A stretch of DNA of 62,450 bases from Algicola sp. (GCA_018222915.1 JAAEZI010000003.1:7204-69653); one strand, 5' to 3'. Numbered from the stretch's first letter, positions 43,573 through 54,179 are shown. Notes: generated from the letters alone by a model not told the origin. Numbers and translations: made by a program.

Positions 43573-46500
43573 ATGAAACTAAAACATCTAGCCTTATCCC
43601 TTTTGTCCTTACTCATAATTTTTTCTTGCAAGAAAAAGACAACTACTCAGCAAGACACAGACAGCCTGTTCAAATTTAGGGATTACATTAGCTACACGTC
43701 TTCAGGGTTACAATCAGTTACAGAACCCATTATCGTTAATTTAGCGTCTGATGTAGAAGGTTGGGACATGGAACAACAAATAGAAGACGCCCTTATCACT
43801 GTGTCACCATATGTGGAAGGTACTTTAAAAGCAGCAAACAAACACACCTTAGTCTTCACTCCAAGCGAACATTTAGATCCTGGGACAGAATATACGGTAA
43901 CTGTAAAACTTGATAAGATATATCAGGAAATGCCAAAAGATTATGAAGATTATGTATTCAGTTTTAAAACTATCACGCCTAATTTCAATATCATCACTAA
44001 CGAATTGCAATCTTATAGCAAAAAGTGGCAATACCTAGAAGCCGTTGTGAAATCTGCTGATGTGATTTCATTAGAAGATGCTAAAAAATTGGTTTCGGTA
44101 ACTCAAAATAACAAACCTCTAAAATTAGAATTTAAAGGAATCAATACACACGCAAAGTATTTTGAATTTAAGATAGATAGTATTAACCGATTGGTAGACG
44201 ATTCTGATATCATTGTAGAATGGGATGGCACACCAATAAATGCTAATAACAAAGGTAAGAATACAATTAATATTCCAGGGATCAACAATTTTAAGATTGT
44301 AAATGTTGAAGCCTATAAAAGCCCAGAACAATTTCTCTATATAAATTTTTCAGACCCGATTAAAACACAACAAAATTTCGACGGATTAGTGACCATTCAA
44401 AATGTGAAAGACCCTAAGTTTGTTGTTGTTGGAAATGTACTGAAGGTCTATCCTGACACGAAATTAGTGGGTCAAATTCAAGTAGATGTATTCCAAGGCA
44501 TTAAAAACATCGATGGATTCAAACTGAAAAACCCTTTTTCCGAAGCCATTTCCTTTGAAGAACAAAAACCGCAAGTGCGACTCATCAGTAATGGCACAAT
44601 TCTTCCAAATTCTAATGACTTAAAATTCAATTTCGAAGCAGTCAACCTTAGTGCGGTAGATGTAAGAGTCATTAAAATTTATGAGGATAATGTGTTACAA
44701 TTTCTTCAAGACAATCCTTTAAATGGTAATAATGAAAGTGAAATAAAGCGGGTAGGTCGTCGCATCGCTAAACAAACTATTCAACTACAAAGTCCCTCCG
44801 AAAACTTCGGGAAATGGAAAGCCTATAGCGTGGATTTATCGAAGTTCTTCAAAGCCGATATAGGCGCCATTTATAGAGTAGAACTTAGCTTTAATAAAAA
44901 CTACTCTCTCTACGATTGCAGCGCCAATCCTGATCCAAATCTAAACGACAATGATGCGTATGAGGATTACTACTATGAGGAAGATTATTATAACGACGAA
45001 TTCTCTGATGTGATGACAGAGGACGAAGAGTTAAAAGAGGAAGCGTATTGGGATAACAGGGCTTATAGATATCGTAACTACACCTATAATTGGAGACAGC
45101 GTGATAACCCTTGTCATGAGGCCTATTATAACGGAAATAAAATAATCGCTCAAAATTTACTAGCATCTAATTTAGGGGTCATCGTCAAACAAGGCACTAA
45201 TAACCGTTACTATTTTGCGGTAACCAATATTCTAACAACCAACCCTGAAGGCAATACCAAAATTACCTTATACAATTTCCAACAACAAGAAATTGGTGCT
45301 GTGACTACAAATAGTGAAGGCTTAGCGGTCTACAATGCCAATAAACACGCGGCATTTGCCATTGCTACAAAAGGAAACAGCAGTAGTTATTTGAGGTTAA
45401 CTGATGGTAACTCACTATCGTTGAGCAAATTTGATGTCTCAGGGAATCATCTACAACGTGGTCTTAAAGGTTATATCTATGGCGAACGTGGTGTTTGGCG
45501 ACCAGGAGACTCACTCTTCTTAACTTTTATACTGAACGATAAGGCGAATAAACTTCCCAATGGTCATCCTGTAAAAATGGAAATCACAGACCCTAATGGC
45601 AAGCTTATTTATAAAAATGTGACGGCAGATCATGTCAATAATTTCTACAAATTTATAGTGCCGACGTCTTCTGAAGGCAAAACAGGAAACTATAATGCTA
45701 AAGTTTCTGTAGGTGGCGCTCAATTTTATAAATCCTTGAAAATAGAAACTGTTAAGCCCAACCGACTGAAAATTAAAGTCGATTTTGAACAAGAGATTCT
45801 CGCAAGCAATGAACCTATAGATGGAACCATAGACGTCAAATGGCTTCATGGTGCACCTGCGAAGCATATCAAAGCAGAAGTTAAAGCCAAATTCAGCACG
45901 TCTTACACGAGTTTTAATGGTTATAAAGATTACGTATTCACTGATCCATCTAAAAACTTTAACACAGAAGAACTGAATATTTTCGATGGCAACCTCAATG
46001 CCGAGGGTAAAGCAACCATCGCAACTACATTGGATATCGGAAAGAATGCTCCTGGAATGCTGAACGCACAATTTCTAGTTCGCGCATTTGAAAATGGCGG
46101 TGATTTCTCATTGGATGCGTTTACAAAAACTTACTCACCTTATTCATCCTATGTTGGATTGCGCTCACCAGAAGGCAACCAATATGGCTCCTATTTTACG
46201 GATACGGATCAAACATTCGATGTGGTGGTGGTTGACAAAAATGGAAAAGGGCTCAAACGAGAAGGATTGGAGATCAAAGTATATAAAATTGAATGGCGTT
46301 GGTGGTGGAATTCATCATATGACAACCTTTCCAGCTATGTATCGAGTAATTATCACAGACCTGTTTTGGATCAAAAAGTATCTACAAACACGAATGGTAA
46401 AACAACATTTACTTTAAAAATTCCTGAAAACGATCGAGGTCGTTATCTTATTCGCGTTTATGATCCCGTGAGTGGACACGCCACAGGTCGTACGGCTTAT

Positions 46501-49155
46501 TTTTATAAAAACTGGTCTGCCATCGCAACAAGTAATGATAAGGAAGCTGCGAAGATGCTCGTTTTTGCTTCAGATAAAGAGAAGTATGATGTTGGTGAAA
46601 CCGCTACGATTAAATTTCCATCAGGTATGGAAGGTCGTGCTTTAATTAGCATTGAAAACGGTTCTGAAGTGATCGAACATAAATGGGTAAAAACCACGAA
46701 GGGAGAAACAAAAGTGACCATTCCTATAACCTCGGAAATGGCGCCTAATGTGTTTATAAATATTTCCTTGCTGCAACCACATGCGATAACAAGTAACGAT
46801 TTACCGATTCGATTATACGGTGTGATTCCAATAATGGTAGAGGATCCAAAAACCATTTTGGAGCCCGAATTACGCATGGCAAGTGTTTTAAGACCAGAAC
46901 AAGAATTTGAAATTTTTGTCTCTGAAAAAAACAAGAAACCAATGACCTATACCGTGGCTGTAGTGGAAGAAGGACTTTTGGATCTTACCCGATTTAAAAC
47001 ACCCAACGCTTGGGATGCGTTTTATGCGCGTGAAGCTCTTGGTGTTAAAACATGGGACATTTTTGATGATGTGATTGGCGCTTATTCAGGCAGTATTGAT
47101 CAGGTATTCGCGATTGGTGGTGACGGTAGCGCTGCCAAAGGAAAAAACAAAAAAGCCAATCGCTTCAAACCGGTTGTTACCTATTTGGGACCTTTTCAGT
47201 TGGAAGCTGGAAAACGGCAAGCGCACGTTATAAAAATGCCAAACTATATTGGTGCCGTACGAACCATGATTATCGCAGGTAATCACACATCAGAAGCTTA
47301 TGGTAGCACAGATAAATCTGTGGAAGTTAAAAAACCATTAATGGTCTTAGCCACATTACCACGGAAATTGAGCCCTGGAGAAAAAGTGACATTACCAGTT
47401 ACAGTCTTTGCAATGGAACCAAAGGTTAAAAACGTGAGCTTAAACTTAAAATTAAGTGACGGTATTTCAGTAGTTGGGAACAAATCGCAGCAATTAACTT
47501 TTGAAAGACCAGACGAGCAAATGGCTTATTTCGAATTGGATGTCAGTAAAGCGAAAGGCATTCAAACCGTAGAAGTCATTGCTAGTGGAAACGGTGAAAA
47601 ATCAACCTATAAAGTAGAGTTAGATGTTGTAAATCCGAATCCTATTACATCCATATATGAGACTACAAAACTAGAGGGAAATAGTGAGCAAAGTTTAACT
47701 TTCAACACCTTTGGCGTCACTGGCAGTAATAGTGCTACAGTAGAGTTTTCAACCTTGCCACCAATGGATTTTACACGTCGTTTACAGTATCTGATTAGAT
47801 ATCCTCATGGTTGTGTGGAGCAAACGACTTCAGGCGTATTCCCTCAATTATATTTAGCAGATATTTTCGACTTAAAATATGAAAAGAAAAAAGAGATTCA
47901 GTCTCATATCGAAAACGGTATTCGTCGCCTCGGAAATTTCCAAAGACCAAATGGTGGCTTAAGCTATTGGATGGGTGAAAATACAGCGAACGATTGGGGC
48001 ACAAGCTATGCAGGTCATTTTATGATAGAAGCAGAAAAGAAAGGATTTGTACTGCCACTAACATTTAAAAGCAATTGGATAAGTTATCAAAAACAAGCGG
48101 CTAGAGATTGGAGACCTAGTTATAGTCGTTATAATTCGGATTTGGCACAAGCTTACCGCTTATACACTTTGGCTTTAGCTGGTAGCCCAGATCTCGCCTC
48201 TATGAACAGATTAAGAGAATTTAGTGAACTCTCTAATGAAGCTAAATGGCGATTAGCGGCAGCCTATGCCTTAGCGGGACAAAAAGAAGCGAGTGCACAG
48301 ATTTCACAATCGGCTAACATCAATTTTGAACCAAGAGCGTCTAATTATTATACCTATGGTTCTGTAGATCGAAACCGAGCTATGGCATTAGAAACCATGA
48401 TTATTACAAAAAATCCTCAAGCGCAATCTGTTGCTGCATCCATTGCAAAATCATTATCGAGTGACGACTGGATGAGCACTCAAACAACAGCATACAGCCT
48501 TCTAGCGATGGCAAAACTCGTGGAAGCGAATGGTGGAAAGGATATGAATTTTAATTATACCTTCAACGGTAAAACTGAAACCATCACCACTAAAAGTACA
48601 ATTGCACAGCGTGAGTTACCGGTACAAGACGGTTCCAACACGATACGTATGCAAAACAATGCAGGTAACCTTATTTATGTACGTGTACTGAATTCAGGAA
48701 AACTCCCTCTTGGCGAAGAATTGGCAGAACAACGCGGTTTAAGTGTTTCAGTCATTTACCAAGATATGAAAGGCAATCGTCTCAATCCATCGGAACTAAA
48801 ACAAGGACAGGATATTGTCGCCAGAATTAGTGTGAGCAATTTAAAAAATGAATCGGTTAGGGACGTTGCACTTACACAAATATTTCCATCTGGTTGGGAG
48901 ATTGTCAATACTAGATTTACTGATTTTGGTGATACTACGACTAGTACAGCCAGATATACAGATATGAGAGATGATCGTGTGAATTTTTATTTTGATTTAC
49001 CTCAGCGAGGGAATCACGGCACTAAAGTATTCACAGTCATGTTAAATGCTGCCTATTTAGGTACTTATTACTTACCAGGAACTCAAGTGGAAGCTATGTA
49101 TGACAACGATTTCTTTGTCAGAAACAAAGGTCAATGGGTTACGATTGAAAAATAA
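43573..49155 (+). CDS. Bacterial alpha-2-macroglobulin with thioester, lipoprotein
   Basis: An 1860-residue periplasmic lipoprotein. ATG 43573 gives a leader with lipobox IFSC (cysteine 19). Macroglobulin domains run through the N-terminal half, with the RGVWRPGDSLFLTFILN segment typical of MG domains. The thioester motif GCVEQ is intact (cysteine about 1414, codon 47812), followed by the alpha-helical toroid. Bacterial macroglobulins of the YfhM type are thought to trap foreign proteases. A very acidic tyrosine-rich insert (about residues 455-510, with DAYEDYYYEEDYYNDEFSD) is unusual. It is co-directional with a penicillin-binding protein 1C gene, as yfhM is with pbpC in E. coli; this pairing supports a role in envelope defence when the cell wall is broken. 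Confidence 0.9.
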   Translation: MKLKHLALSLLSLLIIFSCKKKTTTQQDTDSLFKFRDYISYTSSGLQSVTEPIIVNLASDVEGWDMEQQIEDALITVSPYVEGTLKAANKHTLVFTPSEHLDPGTEYTVTVKLDKIYQEMPKDYEDYVFSFKTITPNFNIITNELQSYSKKWQYLEAVVKSADVISLEDAKKLVSVTQNNKPLKLEFKGINTHAKYFEFKIDSINRLVDDSDIIVEWDGTPINANNKGKNTINIPGINNFKIVNVEAYKSPEQFLYINFSDPIKTQQNFDGLVTIQNVKDPKFVVVGNVLKVYPDTKLVGQIQVDVFQGIKNIDGFKLKNPFSEAISFEEQKPQVRLISNGTILPNSNDLKFNFEAVNLSAVDVRVIKIYEDNVLQFLQDNPLNGNNESEIKRVGRRIAKQTIQLQSPSENFGKWKAYSVDLSKFFKADIGAIYRVELSFNKNYSLYDCSANPDPNLNDNDAYEDYYYEEDYYNDEFSDVMTEDEELKEEAYWDNRAYRYRNYTYNWRQRDNPCHEAYYNGNKIIAQNLLASNLGVIVKQGTNNRYYFAVTNILTTNPEGNTKITLYNFQQQEIGAVTTNSEGLAVYNANKHAAFAIATKGNSSSYLRLTDGNSLSLSKFDVSGNHLQRGLKGYIYGERGVWRPGDSLFLTFILNDKANKLPNGHPVKMEITDPNGKLIYKNVTADHVNNFYKFIVPTSSEGKTGNYNAKVSVGGAQFYKSLKIETVKPNRLKIKVDFEQEILASNEPIDGTIDVKWLHGAPAKHIKAEVKAKFSTSYTSFNGYKDYVFTDPSKNFNTEELNIFDGNLNAEGKATIATTLDIGKNAPGMLNAQFLVRAFENGGDFSLDAFTKTYSPYSSYVGLRSPEGNQYGSYFTDTDQTFDVVVVDKNGKGLKREGLEIKVYKIEWRWWWNSSYDNLSSYVSSNYHRPVLDQKVSTNTNGKTTFTLKIPENDRGRYLIRVYDPVSGHATGRTAYFYKNWSAIATSNDKEAAKMLVFASDKEKYDVGETATIKFPSGMEGRALISIENGSEVIEHKWVKTTKGETKVTIPITSEMAPNVFINISLLQPHAITSNDLPIRLYGVIPIMVEDPKTILEPELRMASVLRPEQEFEIFVSEKNKKPMTYTVAVVEEGLLDLTRFKTPNAWDAFYAREALGVKTWDIFDDVIGAYSGSIDQVFAIGGDGSAAKGKNKKANRFKPVVTYLGPFQLEAGKRQAHVIKMPNYIGAVRTMIIAGNHTSEAYGSTDKSVEVKKPLMVLATLPRKLSPGEKVTLPVTVFAMEPKVKNVSLNLKLSDGISVVGNKSQQLTFERPDEQMAYFELDVSKAKGIQTVEVIASGNGEKSTYKVELDVVNPNPITSIYETTKLEGNSEQSLTFNTFGVTGSNSATVEFSTLPPMDFTRRLQYLIRYPHGCVEQTTSGVFPQLYLADIFDLKYEKKKEIQSHIENGIRRLGNFQRPNGGLSYWMGENTANDWGTSYAGHFMIEAEKKGFVLPLTFKSNWISYQKQAARDWRPSYSRYNSDLAQAYRLYTLALAGSPDLASMNRLREFSELSNEAKWRLAAAYALAGQKEASAQISQSANINFEPRASNYYTYGSVDRNRAMALETMIITKNPQAQSVAASIAKSLSSDDWMSTQTTAYSLLAMAKLVEANGGKDMNFNYTFNGKTETITTKSTIAQRELPVQDGSNTIRMQNNAGNLIYVRVLNSGKLPLGEELAEQRGLSVSVIYQDMKGNRLNPSELKQGQDIVARISVSNLKNESVRDVALTQIFPSGWEIVNTRFTDFGDTTTSTARYTDMRDDRVNFYFDLPQRGNHGTKVFTVMLNAAYLGTYYLPGTQVEAMYDNDFFVRNKGQWVTIEK

Positions 49156-49158
49156 ATT

Positions 49159-49470
49159 ATGAAAACAACAATGCCTTATTACGCCGTCATATTTACATCA
49201 AAACACACGAGTCAAATTGATGGTTACGATGAAATGGCCACTCAAATGGAAGCACTAGCGCAGCAACAAAAAGGGTATTTAGGCATGGAAAGTGCCAGAG
49301 ATGCTATTGGAATTACGGTAAGCTATTGGGAGTCTTTGGAAGCTATTAAACAATGGAAGCAACAAACGGATCATTTGGTGGCACAACAAAAAGGTATTAA
49401 GAACTGGTATACATGGTATAAAGTACGCATTTGTCGTGTGGATGGCTTCTATGATTTTGAAAGAGAATGA
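49159..49470 (+). CDS. Antibiotic biosynthesis monooxygenase-fold protein (ABM)
   Basis: A 103-residue dimeric alpha-beta barrel protein. The pattern YYAVIFTSKHTSQIDGYDEM then QQKGYLGMESARDAIGITVS and YWESLEAIKQWKQQTDHLVA fits the ABM superfamily, which includes heme-degrading and quinol monooxygenases as well as many uncharacterised proteins. It lies three bases after the macroglobulin stop and overlaps pbpC by four bases; its job in this operon is unclear. MPYYAV (49171) is an alternative start. Confidence 0.85.
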   Translation: MKTTMPYYAVIFTSKHTSQIDGYDEMATQMEALAQQQKGYLGMESARDAIGITVSYWESLEAIKQWKQQTDHLVAQQKGIKNWYTWYKVRICRVDGFYDFERE

Positions 49471-51815
49471 AATTTGTCAATTACATAAAACGTCATAAAA
49501 AGCGAACAATCGTTATCATCGCGTTGCTCATTGCTTACGCATTTTGCTTGCCTAAGCAACTCTTTAAAGATCCTACAGCTACAGTAATAACAAGTGAAAA
49601 CAATCAACTTTTAGGTGCACAGATCGCCAGTGATGGTCAATGGCGATTTCCTTTTAATGATAGTATTCCAGAAAAATTTGAAACCTGCATTGTGCAGTTT
49701 GAAGATGCTTATTTTTATGATCATCCAGGGTTTAACCCTATCTCTATTTTTAAAGCGCTCAAGCAGAATTTAAGCTCAGGAGAAGTTCAACGCGGAGGAA
49801 GCACCTTAACACAACAAGTTATAAGACTCTCGCGAAAAGGGACTTCTAGAACTTACTTAGAAAAAGCAAAAGAAATTATTTTAGCAACGCGATTGGAACT
49901 GCGGGAATCCAAGAAAGACATCTTGGCCTACTATTGCAGTAATGCGCCTTTTGGTGGCAATGTCATTGGATTAGATGCGGCAGCATGGCGATATTTCAAT
50001 AGAGATGCGCATCAACTATCTTGGGCAGAAAATGCGACGTTAGCTGTATTGCCTAATGCCCCTAGCCTTATTTATCCTGGTAAAAACCAAGAACGTTTAC
50101 TAAAGAAACGCAATCGCTTACTTCTGAAACTTCTGAATAACCAAATCATTGACTCGTTGACATATGAGTTATCCATTGCCGAAAATTTACCAACTAAACC
50201 ATATGCTTTACCTCAAATTGCGCCTCATTTACTACAAAAAGTTGCCCAAACCCATAGAGGAAAACGCATTCAAACAACCATTGACTTAACACTTCAAGAA
50301 CACGCTAACACTATCGTCCAAAAACATTACAATCTTCTAAAGCAAAATGAAATTCATAATGCTGCCGTATTGGTATTGGAAGTTCATTCGAGAAAAGTTC
50401 TTGCCTACATTGGCAATACCCCTTCAGATAGAGCACATCAGAAAGATGTAGACATCATCGATAAACCTCGAAGTACAGGCAGTATATTAAAACCATTTCT
50501 CTATGCTGCCATGTTAGATTCTGGTGACCTTTTACCTAATACTTTGATAAAAGATATCCCAACGCAATTTGGAAGTTACCATCCAGAAAACTTTAATCAA
50601 ACCTATGATGGCGTGGTTCCAGCAAGCCATGCCTTATCACGATCTTTAAATGTTCCTGCCGTTAGAATGCTTCAAGATTTTGGTTTAGATCGTTTTCATG
50701 AATATTTGAGTCAATTGCAATTAAAGGATCTAAAATATCATGCAAATCACTATGGCTTATCTTTAATTCTAGGTGGTGCCGAAAGTAATCTATGGGATTT
50801 GTGTAAAAGTTACGCGGCTCTTTCTTCAACACTTAATCATTTTTCTGAAACCTCAAGTGAATATTACACCAATGAATTTTTAGAACCCGTATTAATGGCT
50901 AATACAACGATAGACTTTGGTGAAAAAACAACTCATAAAACACTCTATGATGCTGCTTCAATATATCTGACCTATGAGAGCTTAAAAAAAGTAAATCGTC
51001 CACAAGGCGATGAAAGTTGGGAGTTTTATGATAGCGCCAAACAAATTGCCTGGAAAACAGGAACCAGTTTTGGTTTCAGGGATGCATGGGCTATTGGAAC
51101 CACTAAAGATTTTGTTGTTGGAGTCTGGGTAGGAAATGCTGATGGTGAAGGCAGACCTGGTTTAGTGGGTGTTCAAACCGCAGCTCCTATATTATTCGAT
51201 GTTTTTGACGTTTTACCTCATAGTGAATGGTTTTCAAAACCTTTTGATGAAATGCAAGAAGTTAGCATCTGCTCAAAAAGTGGTCATCGTGCTTCAATAA
51301 TTTGTGACGAAACTGAATTAACTTATATTCAGAATAGCGGATTAAAAACGGCGCCTTGTCCCTATCATGTTTTAGCCCATGTAGATTCAACCGAAACTTA
51401 TCAAGTGAATTCATCATGTGAGTCCATAAATGACATCAAACATCAGCCTTGGTTCGTATTAGATCCGATTGAAGCGCATTATTATAAAAGCAAAAATCCT
51501 TTTTACAAACCACTACCAAAATTGCGTTTGGATTGTCAAGGTAATACGCAGTCAGCCATGGCCTTCATTTATCCTAAAAAAGATAACATCCATTATCTTC
51601 CCAGAGACTTTAATGGAAAGACAAACGATATGGTGCTTAAAATCGCCCATTCAAAACCAGAATCTAAAGTGTTTTGGTATTTGGATAACACCTATTTAGG
51701 GGAAACTAAGGATATTCATGAGTGGGCCATTACTCCAACGGTTGGAGAACATATCATTACCGTTGTTGATGAATATGGCAACGAATCTAAGCGACGCATA
51801 TCAATATCACTTTAA
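49467..51815 (+). CDS. pbpC: Penicillin-binding protein 1C
   Basis: A 782-residue bifunctional peptidoglycan synthase. A cytoplasmic basic tip and one membrane helix (14-30) are followed by the glycosyltransferase domain (catalytic Glu79 in FEDAYFYDHPG; GGSTLTQQ at 110-117). The transpeptidase follows with Ser339 in SILK, SLN at 393-395 and KTGTS near 527. The C-terminal BiPBP_C domain (about residues 690-782) identifies the 1C type. It is co-transcribed with the macroglobulin and the ABM gene. PBP1C with macroglobulin is thought to help in repair of damaged wall. Confidence 0.93.
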   Translation: MKFVNYIKRHKKRTIVIIALLIAYAFCLPKQLFKDPTATVITSENNQLLGAQIASDGQWRFPFNDSIPEKFETCIVQFEDAYFYDHPGFNPISIFKALKQNLSSGEVQRGGSTLTQQVIRLSRKGTSRTYLEKAKEIILATRLELRESKKDILAYYCSNAPFGGNVIGLDAAAWRYFNRDAHQLSWAENATLAVLPNAPSLIYPGKNQERLLKKRNRLLLKLLNNQIIDSLTYELSIAENLPTKPYALPQIAPHLLQKVAQTHRGKRIQTTIDLTLQEHANTIVQKHYNLLKQNEIHNAAVLVLEVHSRKVLAYIGNTPSDRAHQKDVDIIDKPRSTGSILKPFLYAAMLDSGDLLPNTLIKDIPTQFGSYHPENFNQTYDGVVPASHALSRSLNVPAVRMLQDFGLDRFHEYLSQLQLKDLKYHANHYGLSLILGGAESNLWDLCKSYAALSSTLNHFSETSSEYYTNEFLEPVLMANTTIDFGEKTTHKTLYDAASIYLTYESLKKVNRPQGDESWEFYDSAKQIAWKTGTSFGFRDAWAIGTTKDFVVGVWVGNADGEGRPGLVGVQTAAPILFDVFDVLPHSEWFSKPFDEMQEVSICSKSGHRASIICDETELTYIQNSGLKTAPCPYHVLAHVDSTETYQVNSSCESINDIKHQPWFVLDPIEAHYYKSKNPFYKPLPKLRLDCQGNTQSAMAFIYPKKDNIHYLPRDFNGKTNDMVLKIAHSKPESKVFWYLDNTYLGETKDIHEWAITPTVGEHIITVVDEYGNESKRRISISL

Positions 51816-51961
51816 CTAATGGTTTTATGAAATTGTTAAATATTGCGGAATAATGGGGGAAATCTCCGCTACAAAAACCATACAATCAACTTAAATTAAC
51901 TGTTTTTTTGTGAATTTAACTACAAATTATATTAATTTACACGTCTAAACTAACTAATATT

Positions 51962-53620
51962 ATGATTGGATTAATTTCTTTTGTCGGATTCACGGCACTT
52001 GTAGCTATAATTTCATATTACGCAACACGAAAAACGGATGAGTCGTCTTCTGATGGCTATTTTCTCGGTGGAAGAAGTCTCACTGCTGGTGTGATTGCAG
52101 GATCGTTATTATTAACAAATCTATCGACAGAACAGTTAGTCGGCCTCAATGGATCTTCCTTTACCGAAGGAATTTTGGTGATGGCTTGGGAAACTTTAGC
52201 GGCCATCGCCATGGTTGTAACAGCGCTCTACTTATTACCGCGATACTTAAAAAGTGGTTTAACTACCATCCCTCAGTTTTTAGCAAATCGATTTGACGTT
52301 ACCACAAAAACATTGACTTCTGCCTTATTTTTAACAGGATATGTTGTCGTACTATTACCAACAATACTCTATTCTGGATCTTTGGCTATTAGCGGTATGT
52401 TTAATGTTCCTGAATTATTAGGTGTATCTGATAATGTGGCATTATGGATTTGTATTTGGGGCATAGGGATCATAGGATCAATTTATGCTGTTTTTGGTGG
52501 ATTAAAAGCCGTTGCAGTTTCAGATTCAATTAACGCTATCGGACTTTTAATTGGCGGTGTATTAATTCCAATTTTTGGATTGATGATTATAGGTGACGGC
52601 AGTGTTTTTGATGGAATGGCTGCTCTTCAAACTGAAATACCAGAAAAATTTAATTCTATTGGAGACAAAACAGCATCGGTACCGTTTGCTACTATTTTTA
52701 CAGGTATGATGCTGGTGCAATTATTTTATTGGGGAACAAATCAACAAATCATCCAACGTGCTTTAGGAGCTAAAAACCTTCAGGAAGGACAAAAAGGACT
52801 TTTACTAGGTTCTTTCATCAAAATATTGGGTCCGTTAATTGTCGTGCTCCCAGGAATCATCGCCTATTACATGCATCAAAAGGGCATGTTAGATGTTTCA
52901 GCCCCAGATCAGGCTTACGGTGAATTAGTAAAAAAAGTACTTCCTCCAGAACTCATAGGGTTCTTCGCAGCGGTACTCTTTGGTGCAATTCTAAGTTCAT
53001 TTAACAGTGTTCTTAATAGTTCTGTAACCCTTTTTGGGATAGACATTTATAAGCAACACATTAATAAGGACGCAGATGAAAAAACGACGGTAAAATACGG
53101 TAAGTTATTTGGGATCATACTAGCCATTGGCGCGATGCTCATTGCTCCGTTCTTATCTGACTTGGATAGTATTTTTAGTTATTTACAACAGGTAAATGGT
53201 ATTTATAGCATTCCAATATTGACGATTATTTTTGTCGGATTTGTGACAAAAAAGGTCCCAGCAATTGCCGCCAAAATTGGACTGGTATCTGGCTCTATTT
53301 TGTATATTTTGAGTGAGTTCTTCGTAAGACCTTCTCGAATAGACAATGCCCTTGCAGAAGCCGAAGCTGCTGGCATTACCTCTCCTGAAGCACTAAAGAT
53401 AATAGAAGTTGATGCGTACCCACATTTCTTGCACATCATGGCCATTTTATTTCTCCTGAATGTTGTAATTATGCTCATCATTGGTTATTTCAAACCGAGA
53501 GAAGTCGCTTATGAACAACATTTCACGGAAGAAGTGGATATTACACCATGGAAGCATGCTAAGATGGCAGGTTTAGTAATTGTCATCATAGTGATTGGCG
53601 TTTACGTGTATTATTCTTAG
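51962..53620 (+). CDS. Sodium/solute symporter family protein (YidK-like)
   Basis: A 552-residue inner-membrane protein with about 14 helices. SSDGYFLGGRSLTAGVIAGS, LTNLSTEQLVGLNGSSFTEG, LLPRYLKSGLTTIPQFLANR and VFGGLKAVAVSDSINAIGLL are SSS-family motifs and closely follow E. coli YidK. This branch of SSS (SLC5) proteins transports sugars or related small molecules with sodium, but the substrate cannot be told from the sequence. A 146-base spacer precedes it. Confidence 0.88.
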   Translation: MIGLISFVGFTALVAIISYYATRKTDESSSDGYFLGGRSLTAGVIAGSLLLTNLSTEQLVGLNGSSFTEGILVMAWETLAAIAMVVTALYLLPRYLKSGLTTIPQFLANRFDVTTKTLTSALFLTGYVVVLLPTILYSGSLAISGMFNVPELLGVSDNVALWICIWGIGIIGSIYAVFGGLKAVAVSDSINAIGLLIGGVLIPIFGLMIIGDGSVFDGMAALQTEIPEKFNSIGDKTASVPFATIFTGMMLVQLFYWGTNQQIIQRALGAKNLQEGQKGLLLGSFIKILGPLIVVLPGIIAYYMHQKGMLDVSAPDQAYGELVKKVLPPELIGFFAAVLFGAILSSFNSVLNSSVTLFGIDIYKQHINKDADEKTTVKYGKLFGIILAIGAMLIAPFLSDLDSIFSYLQQVNGIYSIPILTIIFVGFVTKKVPAIAAKIGLVSGSILYILSEFFVRPSRIDNALAEAEAAGITSPEALKIIEVDAYPHFLHIMAILFLLNVVIMLIIGYFKPREVAYEQHFTEEVDITPWKHAKMAGLVIVIIVIGVYVYYS

Positions 53621-53666
53621 ATGAAATTGTTGCTAAAATGATGACAAGGTAAACCAGTTTAATCAT

Positions 53667-53674
53667 TACCTTTG
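53667..53674 (+). promoter_or_regulatory. -7 element of the membrane protein gene at 53698
   Basis: TACCTTTG matches TAnnTTTG perfectly, 23 bases before the ATG at 53698. Confidence 0.5.
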
Positions 53675-53697
53675 TTTCACTAATCTTAAAAATCTTT

Positions 53698-54135
53698 ATG
53701 ATGTACGAAGTCGTAAAAATGCTTCATTCTTATTGGGCATATCTTGTATTATTAATGCTTGTTATAGCATCTGTTAACGCACTTGTAAAGTTTTTCAGCG
53801 GAAAGGAATTTCACGCTATTGACTTTAGAATTTCATTATTTACTTTAATCGTCACCCATATTCAATTGTTAATTGGTCTCGTCTTATATTTTACGTCACC
53901 TTTTGGATTACAAAACATTAGTAATAACGGTATGGGAGGATTAGACTCTTTTTCAAGACTATTAGCCGTAGAACACCCTTTTGTAGGGATTTTAGCCGTA
54001 GCAGCTATCACTATTGGTTATTCAAAACATAAAAAGAAATTAACATCAAAACCAAAATTCAAAATGTTAGCCATTTTTTATACGCTAGGCTTAATTCTAG
54101 TGTTATCGAGAATTCCCTGGAGTAATTGGTTGTAA
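53698..54135 (+). CDS. Four-helix membrane protein, function unknown
   Basis: A 145-residue protein with four predicted membrane helices: SYWAYLVLLMLVIASVNALV, then one with IVTHIQLLIGLVLYF, then HPFVGILAVAAITIGYS and MLAIFYTLGLILVLSRI. Histidines at the ends of helices 1 to 3 (His11, that of VTHIQ and that of VEHPF) are spaced as in small cytochrome b-like heme proteins, but heme binding is only a guess. Similar proteins are found across Flavobacteriaceae. The sequence has nothing ribosomal about it, in case a database name suggests so. It has its own promoter and a strong terminator. Confidence 0.75.
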   Translation: MMYEVVKMLHSYWAYLVLLMLVIASVNALVKFFSGKEFHAIDFRISLFTLIVTHIQLLIGLVLYFTSPFGLQNISNNGMGGLDSFSRLLAVEHPFVGILAVAAITIGYSKHKKKLTSKPKFKMLAIFYTLGLILVLSRIPWSNWL

Positions 54136-54148
54136 AAAAGCAAAACTT

Positions 54149-54179
54149 AAAAAGCGTCATTCATGGAATGACGCTTTTT
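54149..54179. terminator. Bidirectional terminator
   Basis: AAAAAGCGTCATTC (54149-54162), loop ATG, GAATGACGCTTTTT (54166-54179). It lies between convergent genes ending at 54135 and 54203. Confidence 0.9.

Noticed and set aside
44891..45166. Minus-strand frames opposite the acidic Tyr-rich insert
   Set aside because: The composition mirrors the insert; no independent evidence of coding.
45520..46071. A 183-codon open frame on the minus strand inside the macroglobulin gene
   Set aside because: It is fully inside the well-supported 1860-residue plus-strand gene, with no promoter or family features of its own.
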